64,000 nucleotides of DNA from Paraburkholderia sabiae (GTDB lineage Bacteria; Pseudomonadota; Gammaproteobacteria; Burkholderiales; Burkholderiaceae): assembly GCF_030412785.1 (NCBI RefSeq), contig NZ_CP125296.1, forward strand, positions 372,001 to 436,000, given 5' to 3'. A program made the translations under genes and the position numbers. Shown here one piece after another: positions 53,064-60,704 of the stretch. How positions within the stretch are numbered: the stretch's first letter is position 1; every line of letters starts with the position of its first letter. Under the pieces are notes generated by a model, which did not search any database, was not told where the DNA came from, and saw only the letters and a program-made list of their open reading frames with translations.

Positions 53064-54224
53064 ATGAAGAAATCCTCACTCGCCCTCGCACTCCTCGGAG
53101 CTTTTACCGTATCGGCGCATGCGCAAAGCAGCGTGACGCTTTACGGTCTGCTCGACACCGGTCTCGTGTACACCAACAACCAGCTGGGTCACAGCAACTG
53201 GCAGATGGTGAGCAGCTCGACGCAGAACACGGTGTTCGGTCTCAAGGGATCGGAAGATCTCGGCGGCGGACTGCATGCCGTCTTCAAGATCGAGCAGGGC
53301 TTTCTGTTGAACAACGGCGCGCAGGCATTCTCCGGCGATGCGTTCGGTTCGCAGGCGTGGGTCGGTCTTCAAAGCGATCCGTATGGCACGTTGACGTTCG
53401 GCCGCCAGTTCGACGTGATGAACGACCTCGTCGGTCCGCTGACGGCAGAGTTCAACACGTGGGGCGGCAGCATGGCCGCGCATCCGTTCGAGAACGACAA
53501 TCTCGCGGCGAATTCCGTCGTCGTCAACAACACCGTGAAGTACACGAGCCCGACGTATCACGGCGTGACGTTCGCGACGATGTACGGCTTCAGCAACAAG
53601 GCGGGCGACTTCGCGAACAATCGCTCGTATGGCTTTGGGCTGTCGTATGCAATGGGTCCGCTGAACCTTGCAGCGGGCTACCTGCAATTCAATAACGCGG
53701 GCAACAGCACGGGCGCGATCACATCGTCCGATGCGAGCGCGAACTTCATCGCGGAACGTCAGCGCATCTGGTCGCTTGGCGGCAACTACACGTTCGGCCC
53801 GGCAACTGTCGGCCTGGTGTGGAGCCACACGCAGATCGACAACGCGTCGGGCGTGTTCTCGTTCGGCACGGGCACCTATCTCGGCTCGAACGATTCGTCG
53901 GCGGGAACGCTGGCCGGTTCGCTGCGTCTCGACAACTACGAGGTGAACGCAAAGTACGCGCTTACGCCTGCATTGAGCGTGTCGGGTGCGTACACGTACA
54001 CGCATGGCGCGTATAACGGCTCGGCGCCCGGCTGGAACACGGCGATGCTGCAAACGGATTACGCCGTCAGCAAGCGCACCGACTTCTACCTCGAAGGCGT
54101 GTATCAGAACGTGCATGGCGCACCGGCAGATTCGGTGCTGTCGCACGCGATGATCAATACGCTGTCGCCGTCGTCGACGGATTCGCAAGTGGCCGTGACT
54201 GTGGGTATGCGCCACGCGTTCTGA
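53064..54224 (+). CDS. Outer membrane porin, Burkholderia OpcP/Omp38 type
   Basis: A 386-aa general porin of the Gram-negative porin_4 family. The signal peptide is cleaved after VSAHAQ, followed by SSVTLYGLLDTGLVYTNN and the FGLKGSEDLGGGL block. The L3-loop region contains GRQFDVMNDL, and the C-terminal beta-strand ends in VAVTVGMRHAF with the terminal Phe needed for BAM recognition. An RBS-like cggag lies before the ATG. It allows diffusion of small solutes across the outer membrane. A porin C-terminal remnant lies downstream in the opposite orientation. Confidence 0.94.
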   Translation: MKKSSLALALLGAFTVSAHAQSSVTLYGLLDTGLVYTNNQLGHSNWQMVSSSTQNTVFGLKGSEDLGGGLHAVFKIEQGFLLNNGAQAFSGDAFGSQAWVGLQSDPYGTLTFGRQFDVMNDLVGPLTAEFNTWGGSMAAHPFENDNLAANSVVVNNTVKYTSPTYHGVTFATMYGFSNKAGDFANNRSYGFGLSYAMGPLNLAAGYLQFNNAGNSTGAITSSDASANFIAERQRIWSLGGNYTFGPATVGLVWSHTQIDNASGVFSFGTGTYLGSNDSSAGTLAGSLRLDNYEVNAKYALTPALSVSGAYTYTHGAYNGSAPGWNTAMLQTDYAVSKRTDFYLEGVYQNVHGAPADSVLSHAMINTLSPSSTDSQVAVTVGMRHAF

Positions 54225-54238
54225 CGTATGGCTTGCGA

Positions 54239-54259
54239 GGCACGCGTCTCGCGCGTGCC
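54239..54259 (+). terminator. Hairpin after the porin gene
   Basis: GGCACGCG (54239-54246) pairs with CGCGTGCC (54252-54259) around a 5-nt loop, 14 bp after the porin stop. Only a short tt follows. The hairpin also abuts the porin remnant on the other strand. Confidence 0.55.
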
Positions 54260-54260
54260 T

Positions 54261-54335
54261 TCAGAACAGGTGCCTGATGCCAACTCGCACGGCAAGTTGC
54301 GAGTTGGCGCCCAAAAGCCCGTTCAACATCCCGGC
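54261..54335 (-). pseudogene. Porin C-terminal remnant
   Basis: Read on the minus strand, this stretch encodes MLNGLLGANSQLAVRVGIR followed by HLF and a stop. The intact neighbour at 53064-54224 ends with DSQVAVTVGMRHAF, so the last beta-strand is clearly shared (SQxAVxVGxRHxF). No porin sequence precedes it further upstream, and no signal peptide exists. It is a relic of a second porin gene in convergent orientation. Confidence 0.65.
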
Positions 54336-54591
54336 TCTATTAGTTAGAAAACCTAAACAAATATCCGCGCTGAAGTAAAAGATCTTAAACGCCGCGGAAG
54401 AATCTGGAGCCCAAGAAAAGCGCCACGACGCGATCGGCGATATGGCTCGCGTTTTCCTCATACAAGCTGTGTGTTCACGTCCCCTACGCAGTCCCGGTTT
54501 CTGCATCCGTGGCACACTTCAGCTTTACCACCTTCGCCTGGTCACGCCTTCACCTTCTTCGTCGAATGGGAAAGGCCGAGGAAAACATCTC

Positions 54592-55473
54592 ATGGAAGCC
54601 GACGCTCTCGAATTCAATCAGCTTCGCCCGCGCTTGCAAAAGATCGCATACCGGATGCTCGGATCAGTCGCCGAAGCCGAAGACATCGTCCAGGACGTCT
54701 GGCTTCGCTGGCATTCCGCCGAGCGCGCGGGCATCGACAACGCGGAAGCGTGGCTCGTATCGGTGACGACGCGCATGTCCATCGACCGCTTGCGGGCCGC
54801 GAAAATCCAGCGCGAACACTACACGGGTATCTGGCTGCCCGAGCCTGAAATGACGGATTCGCCCGCGACGCCCGAGGAAATGACGGAGCGCGCGGACGAT
54901 GTCTCCGTTGCGTTCCTGATGCTGCTCGAACGCCTCACGCCGGAAGCCCGCGCAGCCTTCCTGCTGCGCGAAGTCTTCGACGCGGACTACGACGAAGTCG
55001 CCAACGCGATCGGCAAGACGGAAGCCGCCTGTCGTCAGCTGGTGAGCCGCGCAAAGGCACAGCTGCGCGACGAACGGCCGCGCTACGCGGTGCCGCGCGA
55101 GACGCATCGCCAGTTGTTGCAGAGCTTTGCGCAGGCATTGGAACGCGCGGACTTCCACGCGATCAACGCCTTCCTCGCCGAAGACGCGATCCTGATCGGC
55201 GATGGCGGCGGCAAGGTGACGAGCTTCCCGAAACCGATGGTGGGCGGCCGGCGCATCGCGCAGCTTTTCTATGCGGCCTTGCGCCGCTATCCGGGCCGCG
55301 TTCATGTCAAGCTCGTGACGCTCAACGGTCGGCCGGCGTTTCTGCGGTTTATCGAAGGCCAGCTCGAATCCGCACAAACGTTCGAGACGGACGGCGAGCG
55401 TATCGTCAAGATCCACGTGCAGCGCAATCCCGACAAGCTGATGCGTATCGCCGCCGTGCACGGCACATTCTGA
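54592..55473 (+). CDS. ECF41-type RNA polymerase sigma factor (SigJ-like)
   Basis: A 293-aa extracytoplasmic-function sigma factor with a C-terminal SnoaL-like extension. Sigma region 2 is about 1-75 and region 4 about 105-165. Three ECF41 signature motifs are present: WLPEP (81-85), DGGGK (204-208) and NPDKL (279-283). In ECF41 the extension replaces an anti-sigma factor. The ATG at 54592 is used. The next gene encodes a CMD-family protein, the standard ECF41 partner. A cupin gene follows. Confidence 0.9.
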   Translation: MEADALEFNQLRPRLQKIAYRMLGSVAEAEDIVQDVWLRWHSAERAGIDNAEAWLVSVTTRMSIDRLRAAKIQREHYTGIWLPEPEMTDSPATPEEMTERADDVSVAFLMLLERLTPEARAAFLLREVFDADYDEVANAIGKTEAACRQLVSRAKAQLRDERPRYAVPRETHRQLLQSFAQALERADFHAINAFLAEDAILIGDGGGKVTSFPKPMVGGRRIAQLFYAALRRYPGRVHVKLVTLNGRPAFLRFIEGQLESAQTFETDGERIVKIHVQRNPDKLMRIAAVHGTF

Positions 55474-55641
55474 GCGTCGATACGCGGCTCACGGGATTGG
55501 TGCCCGACGTGCAACACCGTGAGCCCGTCTGCATGTCTACCGCCATGCGCCTCGCGACCCTACCATGATTTCCGTGCGGCACATCGCCGCGAACGGCATC
55601 CGCCGATACGGATGAAACAGTCATCGTCGCCAGGAGAAATC

Positions 55642-56121
55642 ATGACGCAGCGTATCAACTACTTTCAGCAATCGCCGGAGTTGTGCAAGAAGTTTATGGA
55701 GTTCAGCAATACGCTGAAGGACTGCGCAATCGAAGAATCGATCCGCGATCTCGTCAACATCCGCGCCTCGCAAATGAACGGCTGCGGCTTCTGCCTCGAC
55801 ATGCACGCGAAAGAAGCGCGCATTCACGGCGAGCGTGAATTGCGCCTGCATCATGTGGCAATCTGGCGCGAGTCGACGCTGTTCTCGCCGCGTGAACGCG
55901 CCGCGCTCGCATGGACGGAAGTGCTGACGAAGCTGCCCGAGCATGGCGTGCCCGACGAAATCTATGAGCGCGTGCGCGGCCAGTTCTCCGAGAAGGAATT
56001 GTCGGACCTCACGTTCGAAGTGATGGCCATCAACGGCTGGAACCGCGCGAACGTCGCGTTCAAGATGGTGCCCGGTTCGTCCGACAAGGCATTCGGCCTC
56101 GACAAGGCGAACCTCGCCTGA
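55642..56121 (+). CDS. Carboxymuconolactone decarboxylase family protein (ECF41 partner)
   Basis: A 159-aa AhpD-like protein with the intact redox motif Cys48-Gly-Phe-Cys51 and His55 (CGFCLDMHAKEAR). Peroxidase-type members reduce alkyl hydroperoxides. A caggag RBS sits before the ATG. It is the classical target gene of an adjacent ECF41 sigma factor. It contains the CxxC pair missing from the relative at 2594-3124. Confidence 0.9.
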   Translation: MTQRINYFQQSPELCKKFMEFSNTLKDCAIEESIRDLVNIRASQMNGCGFCLDMHAKEARIHGERELRLHHVAIWRESTLFSPRERAALAWTEVLTKLPEHGVPDEIYERVRGQFSEKELSDLTFEVMAINGWNRANVAFKMVPGSSDKAFGLDKANLA

Positions 56122-56194
56122 GTCGGGACGCCGTTCTTCTGAAACCTCGGCCTGTACCTCCGCGTATGGGCCGCGCATTTGTGAGGAGCGCATC

Positions 56195-56602
56195 ATGTTT
56201 CGCTCGAAGAGTATTGCCGCAGTCCTGCTCCTTGCGACGAGCGCCTTGATGGGCCAGGCCCGCGCCGCGGCCCCCGAGGCGATCGTCACGCCCGTCATGA
56301 CGCAGCCGCTCGACGACTATCCCGGCAAGGAAGCGCTGATGATCGTCGTCGAATATCCGCCCGGCGCGGCGGACCCGGTGCATCGGCACCATGCGCACGG
56401 CTTTATCTATGTGCTGGAAGGCACGATCGTGATGCAGGTGAAGGGCGGCAAGGAAGTCACGCTGAAGCCGGGACAGTCCTTCTACGAAGGTCCGAACGAT
56501 GTTCATACGGTCGGCCGCAACGCAAGCAAGACGAAGCCGGCGAAGTTTCTCGTGCTGCTGCTGAAGGACAAGGGCGCGCCCGTTCTCGTGCCCGAGAAGT
56601 AA
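56195..56602 (+). CDS. Secreted cupin-domain protein
   Basis: A 135-aa protein with a signal peptide (hydrophobic core, then GQARAAA) and a single cupin barrel. The first motif, PVHRHHAHGFIYVLEG, has the His and Glu metal ligands, and the second, GQSFYEGPNDVHTVGRN, has the final His. It is probably periplasmic and metal binding. It lies 73 bp after the CMD gene and in the same direction, so it may be part of the ECF41 regulon. The enzymatic activity is unknown. Confidence 0.85.
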   Translation: MFRSKSIAAVLLLATSALMGQARAAAPEAIVTPVMTQPLDDYPGKEALMIVVEYPPGAADPVHRHHAHGFIYVLEGTIVMQVKGGKEVTLKPGQSFYEGPNDVHTVGRNASKTKPAKFLVLLLKDKGAPVLVPEK

Positions 56603-56709
56603 GCCCGCAGAGGTTTTCACGAGGTTCGCACAAAAAACTCGTGAACCCACGTCACAAACGGAAGCGCTCAAACGTCTAGTCAGGTAAGGACTCCACTCTT
56701 TGCGCTTCC

Positions 56710-57711
56710 ATGTCAGACTACGCACCGCGCCGCTCCGTTACGGGCGCCGACGATCCGATTGCAAGCACCTTCGCAACGAGTTTCGCCGGCGTCGTTTCCT
56801 TTCTTGCCGTTGCCAACGAGGGCAGCTTCGCCAGAGCGGGCGATCGCCTCGGCATCGGGCGCTCGTCCGTCAGCCGGAACGTGCAGAAGCTGGAGGCGCA
56901 GCTCGATACGCGCCTCTTTCTGCGCACGACCCGCAGCACGTCGCTGACACGCGAGGGCGAACTGTTCTTCGAGAACTGTCAGGCGGGCGTCGAGCGCATC
57001 GTCCAGGCACTCGAAGAAATGCGCGAGTTGCGCAACGGTCCGCCACGCGGACGGCTGCGCATCTACTCGACGCCGGGCTTCGGGCGCAAGATCGTCGCGC
57101 CGCTGCTGCGCGGTTTTCATGCGCAGTATCCGGACATCTCGCTGGAACTGCTGCTCAACGACCGTCCCGCCGACTTCACCACCGACCGCATCGACGTATC
57201 GTTTCGCGACGGGCGCATGGAGGACAGCGAGATCGTCGCGCGTCAGCTGATACCGATGCAGATGATCGTATGCGCCGCGCCGTCGTACGTTCAGGCGCAT
57301 GGCTTGCCGCGTCACGTCGACGAACTCGCTAACCATTGCTGCATCAATTTCCGTGCGGCATCGGGGCGCGTGAGAGAGTGGGAGTTCAAGGTCGATGGAC
57401 TGCCGATGCGACGCACTCCGCACGCGCCGCATACGTTCAACGACTCCGATCTGATTCTGCAATCGGTGCTCGATGGACAAGGCATCGCGCAGTTGCCCGG
57501 CTACCAGGTGTGCGATCTGCTGGCCGAAGGGCGGCTCGTGAGTTGTCTCACGCAATATGCTCCCGACGACAGCGGCCACTACATCTGCTATCTGAGCCGC
57601 AAGCATCTGCCCGCGCGAATCCGCGTGTTCGTCGATTACATGACGGAGCATACGCGCGCGCTCGATCTGCATTGCCTGACGACGATCGACGCGATGGAAA
57701 CGGTCGAATGA
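56710..57711 (+). CDS. LysR-family transcriptional regulator
   Basis: A 333-aa LysR regulator. The HTH starts after about 25 polar residues (SFLAVANEGSFARAGDRLGIGRSSVSRNVQKLE), so the N-terminus is longer than usual. A two-lobe effector domain follows. The upstream cupin gene is in the same direction; it ends 7 bp before the end of the convergent hydrolase gene. The possible target is the cupin/CMD group or an unlinked gene. Related regulators of the AaeR/DmlR-like branch respond to organic acids. Confidence 0.88.
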   Translation: MSDYAPRRSVTGADDPIASTFATSFAGVVSFLAVANEGSFARAGDRLGIGRSSVSRNVQKLEAQLDTRLFLRTTRSTSLTREGELFFENCQAGVERIVQALEEMRELRNGPPRGRLRIYSTPGFGRKIVAPLLRGFHAQYPDISLELLLNDRPADFTTDRIDVSFRDGRMEDSEIVARQLIPMQMIVCAAPSYVQAHGLPRHVDELANHCCINFRAASGRVREWEFKVDGLPMRRTPHAPHTFNDSDLILQSVLDGQGIAQLPGYQVCDLLAEGRLVSCLTQYAPDDSGHYICYLSRKHLPARIRVFVDYMTEHTRALDLHCLTTIDAMETVE

Positions 57712-57718
57712 CTGCGAC

Positions 57719-58816
57719 TCAATCCGACGAACGCGTCGGACACGCCGAAGGCATCGTACGATCGAACAGCGCGGCCACGCTGCACTCCGATGTGAGCATG
57801 CGCCGGGCGTCATGTCCGACGCCGGGAACTTCGACGACGCGCTGATTCAGTCCTGCTGGATAACGCTGCTTCAGATAATCGAAGTATGCGAGTCCGCGTG
57901 CGAGTCGATACGGACCTTGTGCCATCGCCGCGCAGGATCGATCGATGAAGTGCGTGTGCGGATCGACGTCATCCGTTCCGAGCAGATAGACGACATCGCG
58001 CGTTGCGTATCGCGTCGCAAGCGATGTGCTGTCTTGCGTGGCCACGTAAGCGGGCGCATCGGCCATGCCGTATTTCCATTCGAGCGCACGCGGGCACGCC
58101 TGCGTATCGACAGTCGTGAAAGCGCCCGACGCAACGGGACGCTGATCGTCGAAGTACAGATAGCTCGATGGATTCGCGACGACATAGCGCACGCGAATCC
58201 CATCGCGCGTCAACGTTGCTTCAGCGCGGCCCGCGACGGCATAACGCTGCACGACCTGCGCACCCGCCGAGTGCCCGATCACCGTCACCATCGACAACGC
58301 CGGATAAAGCCGCCTGTCGTCGAAATGTTCGAGCAGTGCGTCGAGCGCCGCGAACGAACTGACGGGCGACGGCCGGCGCGCGGGCGCGCCTGCTTTCCAG
58401 CCGCCTTCCGACCACGCGAGTGTGTTGTCGCGTATCGCAAACGTGCGTAGATCGCGCGTCGTCGGAAACTGCGGCGCGACGATCATGTTTTCCTTTGCGC
58501 TTGCCCCGGATGCCGCGAGCATTTGTCCGCCAACGTCAAAATAATTGTCTGCATTGCGCAGCGTGCCGTGAACAATAATGAAGACGTGAGTCACGTCCCG
58601 CGCTGCCGCGTCGATGTTGCGATCGGCATAGAGTGGCAACGTGCCGCCGCCGTCTGCGCGCACGGACAGGCGCTGATCGGCGACATGCGCGACGGGCGCG
58701 ACGGGCGCGTTTTGCCGCGATGCGCTCGCGTCCGCGGCGGCCTGCGCTGCGTGGGTTGCCGCCAGTGCGATCCATAGCGCCGCGAATGCCAGTTGGCTTG
58801 CCGGTTTTGAAAACAT
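57719..58816 (-). CDS. Secreted alpha/beta hydrolase
   Basis: A 365-aa protein with a signal peptide (AALWIALAATHAAQA). An alpha/beta-hydrolase core follows: HVFIIVHGTLRN (oxyanion region), the nucleophile elbow GHSAG, a YLLGTDDVDPH acid loop and the late His in VPGVGHDARRM. The internal start MFSKP is chosen, since GGGGA sits 9 nt upstream and a signal peptide follows. The longer frame would overlap the divergent lipoprotein gene. Substrate unknown; lipase- or esterase-like. Convergent with the LysR gene. Confidence 0.85.
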   Translation of the reverse strand: MFSKPASQLAFAALWIALAATHAAQAAADASASRQNAPVAPVAHVADQRLSVRADGGGTLPLYADRNIDAAARDVTHVFIIVHGTLRNADNYFDVGGQMLAASGASAKENMIVAPQFPTTRDLRTFAIRDNTLAWSEGGWKAGAPARRPSPVSSFAALDALLEHFDDRRLYPALSMVTVIGHSAGAQVVQRYAVAGRAEATLTRDGIRVRYVVANPSSYLYFDDQRPVASGAFTTVDTQACPRALEWKYGMADAPAYVATQDSTSLATRYATRDVVYLLGTDDVDPHTHFIDRSCAAMAQGPYRLARGLAYFDYLKQRYPAGLNQRVVEVPGVGHDARRMLTSECSVAALFDRTMPSACPTRSSD

Positions 58817-58999
58817 GTCGAAGATCCCCGAAACGGTCGTGTGAATTAAACGCGCCGTGCGGCGGATTCCGTCGCATGAATCGGCTTTTTTCGCGGTACG
58901 CGAATTGCTCACTGGTGATGCCGGAAATCCGCGTGCGCGCGTTTCCGCCAATGCGAGGCCGATTATCTTCGCGGTCGCTCGACCGCCTGGGAGACGTCC

Positions 59000-60694
59000 A
59001 TGAACCGCTCGCGCCGCTTGCATGCCACTCCGGGCAACTCCCGTCACATCGCCATCCTGTGCCTCGTCGCGGCGATCTGCGTGTCCTGCAGCGGTGGAGG
59101 TTCTTCTTCCAGCAGTAGCAGCACGAGCGGCAGCAGCGGCTCGGGTGGCTCGGGCGGTTCAGGCAGTTCGGGTGGTGCCTCCGCGATGTCGGCGGACGTG
59201 TTGACCTTTCACAACGATCTGGGCCGCACGGGGCAGTACCTGGCGGAAACCTCGCTTACGCTCGCCAACGTCAACGCCGCGTCTTTCGGCAAGACAGGCT
59301 TCCTTTCCGTCGACGGCAAAGTCGATGCGCAGCCGCTTTTCGTCAGCAACGTGTCGGTTAACGGTGCGGCGCACAACGTCGTCTATGTCGTGACCGAGCA
59401 CGCGAGCGTCTACGCATTCGACGCCGACAGCAATGCGCAACTCTGGCAGCGCTCGCTGCTCGGCTCGGGTGAAACGACGAGCGACCCGCGCAACTGCGGG
59501 CAGATTTCTCCCGAGATCGGCATTACGGCGACGCCCGTGATCGACCGGAGCCGCGGCTCGAACGGCGTCATGTACGCGGTCGCGATGAGCAAGGAAGCGA
59601 ACGGCACGATCCATCAGCGTCTGCATGCGGTCGATCTCGCGACGGGGGCCGAACTGTTCGGCGGACCTGTAGACGTCAGGGGCACCTATCCGGGCAGCGG
59701 CGCGAACAGCAGCAACGGCGTCACGGCATTCGATCCGCAGCAATACGCGGAGCGGCAGGCGCTGGCGCTGGTGAACGGCAACGTCTACCTGGCGTGGACG
59801 TCGCACTGCGATCAGGGTGTCTACGGCGGCTGGGTGATGTCCTACAACGCCGACTCGCTCGCGCAGACGAGCGCGCTGAACCTGACGCCGAACGGCACGG
59901 GCGGCTCGGTCTGGATGGGCGGCGGAGGCCTGGCGTCGGACGGCACGTCGCTCTATCTGCTCGATGCAAACGGCACGTTCGACACCACGTTGACCGCGCA
60001 AGGCTTTCCATCGAGTGGTAATTTCGGCAATGCGTTCATCAAGCTCGGCACATCGGGGAATCTCTCCGTCGCCGACTATTTCGCCACCTTCGACACGGTT
60101 TCCCAATCCGCGCGCGACGCCGACCTGGGTTCGGGCGGCGCGATGGTGTTGCCCGATCTTGTCGACGGAAGCGGCGTGACGCGCCATCTCGCGCTCGGCT
60201 CGGGCAAGGATTCGAAGATCTATGTCGTCGATCGCGACAATATGGGCAAATTCAACAGCGCGAACAACGCGATCTGGCAGGAGATCGACGGCCAGCTGAT
60301 CGGCGGCGTGTTCACCACGGCGGCATTTTTCAACAACACCGTGTACTACGGCTCGGTCGGCGACAACCTCAAGGCGTTTCCGATCAGCGGCGCGCGCCTC
60401 GCCACGACGCCCGCGTCGCAGAGCGCGGGCAAATTCGCCTATCCGGGCACGACGCCGAGCATATCGGCGAACGGGTCGGCGAACGCGATAGTGTGGGCGG
60501 CGGAAAACGGCGCGACGGCCGTGCTGCATGCCTTTAACGCGGCCGATCTGTCGCAGGAGCTGTACAACAGCAATCAGTCGGGATCGCGCGACAACTTCGG
60601 CGCAGGCAACAAATACATCACGCCGATGATCGCGCACGGACACGTGTATGTCGGCACGACGAACGGCGTCGCCGTGTTCGGCTTGCTGAAATAG
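59000..60694 (+). CDS. PQQ-repeat beta-propeller lipoprotein with Ser/Gly linker
   Basis: A 564-aa exported protein. A hydrophobic signal ends near ICVSC with a likely acylated Cys. A 30-residue Ser/Gly-only linker follows, tethering the globular part. The body has several PQQ-type repeats such as VYAFDADSNAQLWQ, LHAVDLATGAELFGG and LHAFNAADLSQELYN, which build a beta-propeller. Known relatives are outer-membrane scaffolds or quinoprotein dehydrogenase-like; the catalytic PQQ ligands cannot be confirmed. Divergent from the hydrolase gene, 183 bp away. Function unknown. Confidence 0.8.
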   Translation: MNRSRRLHATPGNSRHIAILCLVAAICVSCSGGGSSSSSSSTSGSSGSGGSGGSGSSGGASAMSADVLTFHNDLGRTGQYLAETSLTLANVNAASFGKTGFLSVDGKVDAQPLFVSNVSVNGAAHNVVYVVTEHASVYAFDADSNAQLWQRSLLGSGETTSDPRNCGQISPEIGITATPVIDRSRGSNGVMYAVAMSKEANGTIHQRLHAVDLATGAELFGGPVDVRGTYPGSGANSSNGVTAFDPQQYAERQALALVNGNVYLAWTSHCDQGVYGGWVMSYNADSLAQTSALNLTPNGTGGSVWMGGGGLASDGTSLYLLDANGTFDTTLTAQGFPSSGNFGNAFIKLGTSGNLSVADYFATFDTVSQSARDADLGSGGAMVLPDLVDGSGVTRHLALGSGKDSKIYVVDRDNMGKFNSANNAIWQEIDGQLIGGVFTTAAFFNNTVYYGSVGDNLKAFPISGARLATTPASQSAGKFAYPGTTPSISANGSANAIVWAAENGATAVLHAFNAADLSQELYNSNQSGSRDNFGAGNKYITPMIAHGHVYVGTTNGVAVFGLLK

Positions 60695-60704
60695 AACGCG
60701 CGGG

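Larger units (their letters stand above)
54225..54591. other. Intergenic region after the porin gene
   Basis: About 370 bp. It contains a terminator-like hairpin (54239-54259), then a minus-strand porin C-terminal remnant (54261 to about 54335), then an AT-rich section (54335-54400). The last 150 bp before the sigma factor gene are the probable promoter region. No sequence close to the ECF41 consensus promoter could be confirmed by eye. Confidence 0.6.

Noticed and set aside
54279..54308. Perfect 11-bp inverted repeat GCCAACTCGCA / TGCGAGTTGGC.
   Set aside because: It lies inside the porin remnant coding stretch, has no T-run and probably arises from the coding sequence; no separate regulatory claim is made.
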